Origin: CAVYUC01 sp963783085
GTDB lineage: Bacteria; Bacteroidota; Bacteroidia; Bacteroidales; Prolixibacteraceae
Reading direction: 5' to 3'
Assembly: GCA_963783085.1 (NCBI GenBank)
Contig: CAWAMJ010000008.1
Span: forward strand, 531,455-595,454
Length of the DNA stretch: 64,000 nucleotides
The notes under the pieces were generated by a model. It was not told where the DNA came from. It saw only the letters and a list, made by a program, of their open reading frames with translations, and ran no database searches. The stretch's first letter is position 1, and each line of letters begins with the position of its first letter. A program made the translations under genes and the position numbers. Positions 62,480 to 64,000 of this stretch are shown here, piece by piece.

Positions 62480-62487
62480 CAAATCTA
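62480..62487 (-). promoter_or_regulatory. -7 promoter box of the lipoprotein/barrel unit
   Basis: TAGATTTG on the minus strand matches TAnnTTTG exactly, 34 bp before the start codon at 62445. The -33 element is weak (TTTT, 17 bp away). Confidence 0.45.
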
Positions 62488-62642
62488 ATAATTTAGGATG
62501 CTTGAAAATATCCGGGAGAAGCTAATTTTCCAACCGGTATGTTATTCAGATTTATTCTATATGAAATAGTTGAACTGCAGAAAACTATTTAAACTAATTT
62601 CGTATTTTGAACGCAAAAATTAACAATCCAAAACTTACTGTT

Positions 62643-63971
62643 ATGCGAACTGAACTTACATTTTCAATTTTTCTGTTTTTATTTTTTCTGAACATCAACA
62701 CGTTATTTTCACAGGATAATGCTGAAAGTTACTGGCCGCAATGGCGGGGTCCGCTTGCCACAGGGGCTGCTGTTAAAGGTAATCCGCCGGTTGTTTTCAG
62801 CGAAACCCAAAACTTAAAATGGAAGACGCCAATTCCCGGGAAAGGACATGCAACACCCATTGTATGGGGAAATAAAATTGTTGTGCAAACTGCTGTTCCA
62901 ACCAATGAACGAATAGACGGAGCGAAAAAAGAACAGACCGAAGCACAGCGAAGTATGTCGGGGACCCAGACCGATAAAATTCATGAATTCAAAGTTATTC
63001 TTGTAGATCGCGACAATGGAAAAATCATTTGGGAAACCACTGTTGCGAAAGAATTGCCGCAGGAAAGTACGCACGAATTAGGAAGCTGGGCATCGAATTC
63101 TCCATGTACCGACGGTGAATTGATTTATGCTTATTTTGGTTCGCGCGGAATTTATTGCCTCGATTTCGATGGAAATGTTCTCTGGCAGAAAGATTTCGGC
63201 CAAATGGAAAAAGTGATGAATTTTGGCGAAGGAAGCTCTCCGTATTTGTATAAAGACCGGCTGTTCATCCAGTGGGACCACCAGGGGCAGTCGTTTATTG
63301 TGGCGCTCGATAAAAAAACGGGTGACGAAGTTTGGAAAGTCGATCGCGACGAAGGAACCTCGTGGGCCACTCCGCTGGTCGTTGAATCCGGTGGAAAAAC
63401 ACAGGTTATAACAGCCGCCTCGTCGAAGGTGAGAAGTTACAGTTACGAAACCGGTGAAGTGCTTTGGACCTGCAGCGGTCTTACCGGAAACGTAATTCCA
63501 AATCCTGTTTTTGCCGATGGAATTTTATACGTGATGAGCGGTTTCAGAGGTAGTGCGTTAATGGCCATTGATCCCGCAAATGCCAGCGGAGACATTACCG
63601 GTACGAATGCTATTTTATGGACGTACAACAAGGACACACCCTACACGCCAAGCCCGGTTTTGATGAACGGGAAATTGTATTTTCTGCGTGTTAACAATGC
63701 ATTTTTAACCTGCCTTGATGCAAAATCAGGGAAAGTTATTTACTCCAAAGAAAAACTGGAAGGGATTAGCACACTGTTTACTTCGCCAACAGGTGTCGAT
63801 AACCGGCTGTACATTGCTGCTGAAGATATTTGCCTGGTTTTAGACGCGGGCGATCATCCTAAAATTCTTTCTTCGAATAAATTGTCTGACAACTTCCACG
63901 CTTCTCCTGTAATTGTTGGAAACGAATTGATATTGAGGGGATTTAAATCGTTGTATTGTTTTGAAGAATAA
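62643..63971 (+). CDS. Exported PQQ-like beta-propeller protein
   Basis: The protein has 442 residues from the ATG at 62643; a TTG at 62607 would add 12 residues in front of the signal peptide and is less likely. The signal is MRTELTFSIFLFLFFLNIN and beyond. The body has the repeats of PQQ-type blades (WPQWRGP, LKWKTPIPGKGHATPIVWGNKIVV, GNVLWQKDFG, TGDEVWKVDRDEG, GEVLWTCSG, GTNAILWTYNK). These proteins lack a known enzyme activity in most cases, and cofactor residues cannot be assigned. A terminator follows. Confidence 0.85.
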   Translation: MRTELTFSIFLFLFFLNINTLFSQDNAESYWPQWRGPLATGAAVKGNPPVVFSETQNLKWKTPIPGKGHATPIVWGNKIVVQTAVPTNERIDGAKKEQTEAQRSMSGTQTDKIHEFKVILVDRDNGKIIWETTVAKELPQESTHELGSWASNSPCTDGELIYAYFGSRGIYCLDFDGNVLWQKDFGQMEKVMNFGEGSSPYLYKDRLFIQWDHQGQSFIVALDKKTGDEVWKVDRDEGTSWATPLVVESGGKTQVITAASSKVRSYSYETGEVLWTCSGLTGNVIPNPVFADGILYVMSGFRGSALMAIDPANASGDITGTNAILWTYNKDTPYTPSPVLMNGKLYFLRVNNAFLTCLDAKSGKVIYSKEKLEGISTLFTSPTGVDNRLYIAAEDICLVLDAGDHPKILSSNKLSDNFHASPVIVGNELILRGFKSLYCFEE

Positions 63972-63974
63972 AAA

Positions 63975-63998
63975 AAGCCAACCTCAACTGGTTGGCTT
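63975..63998 (+). terminator. Intrinsic terminator after the propeller gene, at the window end
   Basis: A 9-bp perfect stem (AAGCCAACC / GGTTGGCTT) has a 6-nt loop and follows an A run. The T tail begins at the window end and is cut off. Confidence 0.75.
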
Positions 63999-64000
63999 CT

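Overview
The window reads as a chromosomal segment of a polysaccharide-degrading member of the Bacteroidota, plausibly a marine or gut member of the Marinilabiliales. The evidence is a SusC/SusD pair, an ECF sigma factor with a FecR-type anti-sigma factor, many sulfatases, a fused two-domain 2-oxo acid dehydrogenase E1, and promoters of the Bacteroidota type (-33 TTTG, -7 TAnnTTTG). No rRNA, tRNA, CRISPR array or complete mobile element was found. Genus-level placement is inference.

Left part (1-15082), nearly all on the minus strand: a hexuronate catabolic block. A zinc alcohol dehydrogenase and an Nramp-fold carrier lie upstream of uxaE (tagaturonate epimerase) and uxaC (uronate isomerase). 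After these comes a separate kdgK-eda-exuT operon that ends in an intrinsic terminator. Both uxaE and kdgK have a recognisable promoter with a palindrome directly over the start region; the one at kdgK is a perfect 18-bp LacI-type operator. A six-hairpin glycosidase-like gene, a beta-helix protein and an unrelated J-domain-like/leucine-rich-repeat gene flank the block. uxuA and uxuB are not here.

Centre (17827-43726), all minus strand: one large polysaccharide utilisation locus. The order of transcription is sigma factor, FecR, susC (broken by many frameshifts in a 420-bp patch), susD, a hairpin, then sulfatase, Tat-exported aminotransferase, ceramidase-like/beta-propeller fusion, sulfatase, Tat-exported Gfo/Idh/MocA oxidoreductase, GH84-like hexosaminidase, a second Tat-exported Gfo/Idh/MocA (frameshifted in an A6 run), an apparently exported NagA, an Nramp-fold carrier, NagB and three more sulfatases. 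Together with the uronate block this points to a sulfated glycan containing N-acetylhexosamine and hexuronic acid, such as a glycosaminoglycan-like polymer. No polysaccharide lyase was recognised. The unusual part is the set of redox, transamination and deacetylation enzymes that all carry export signals.

Right part (44470-64000): mostly housekeeping and accessory genes. They include an OmpA-like/coiled-coil pair, two beta-lactamase-fold serine hydrolases around a DUF4386 membrane protein, a Mn/Fe-type CDF transporter, a third serine hydrolase, DUF4136, a GH3 enzyme with a PA14 insert, a YkgJ-type cysteine cluster protein overlapping a gluconate 5-dehydrogenase, DsrE, DUF2795, a cobalamin adenosyltransferase, an orphan MacB/LolD-type ATPase, a barrel/lipoprotein pair and a PQQ-like beta-propeller. 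Two small remnants (HEPN-like at 17.7 kb, MNT nucleotidyltransferase-like at 49.8 kb) are what is left of HepT/MntA-type genes.
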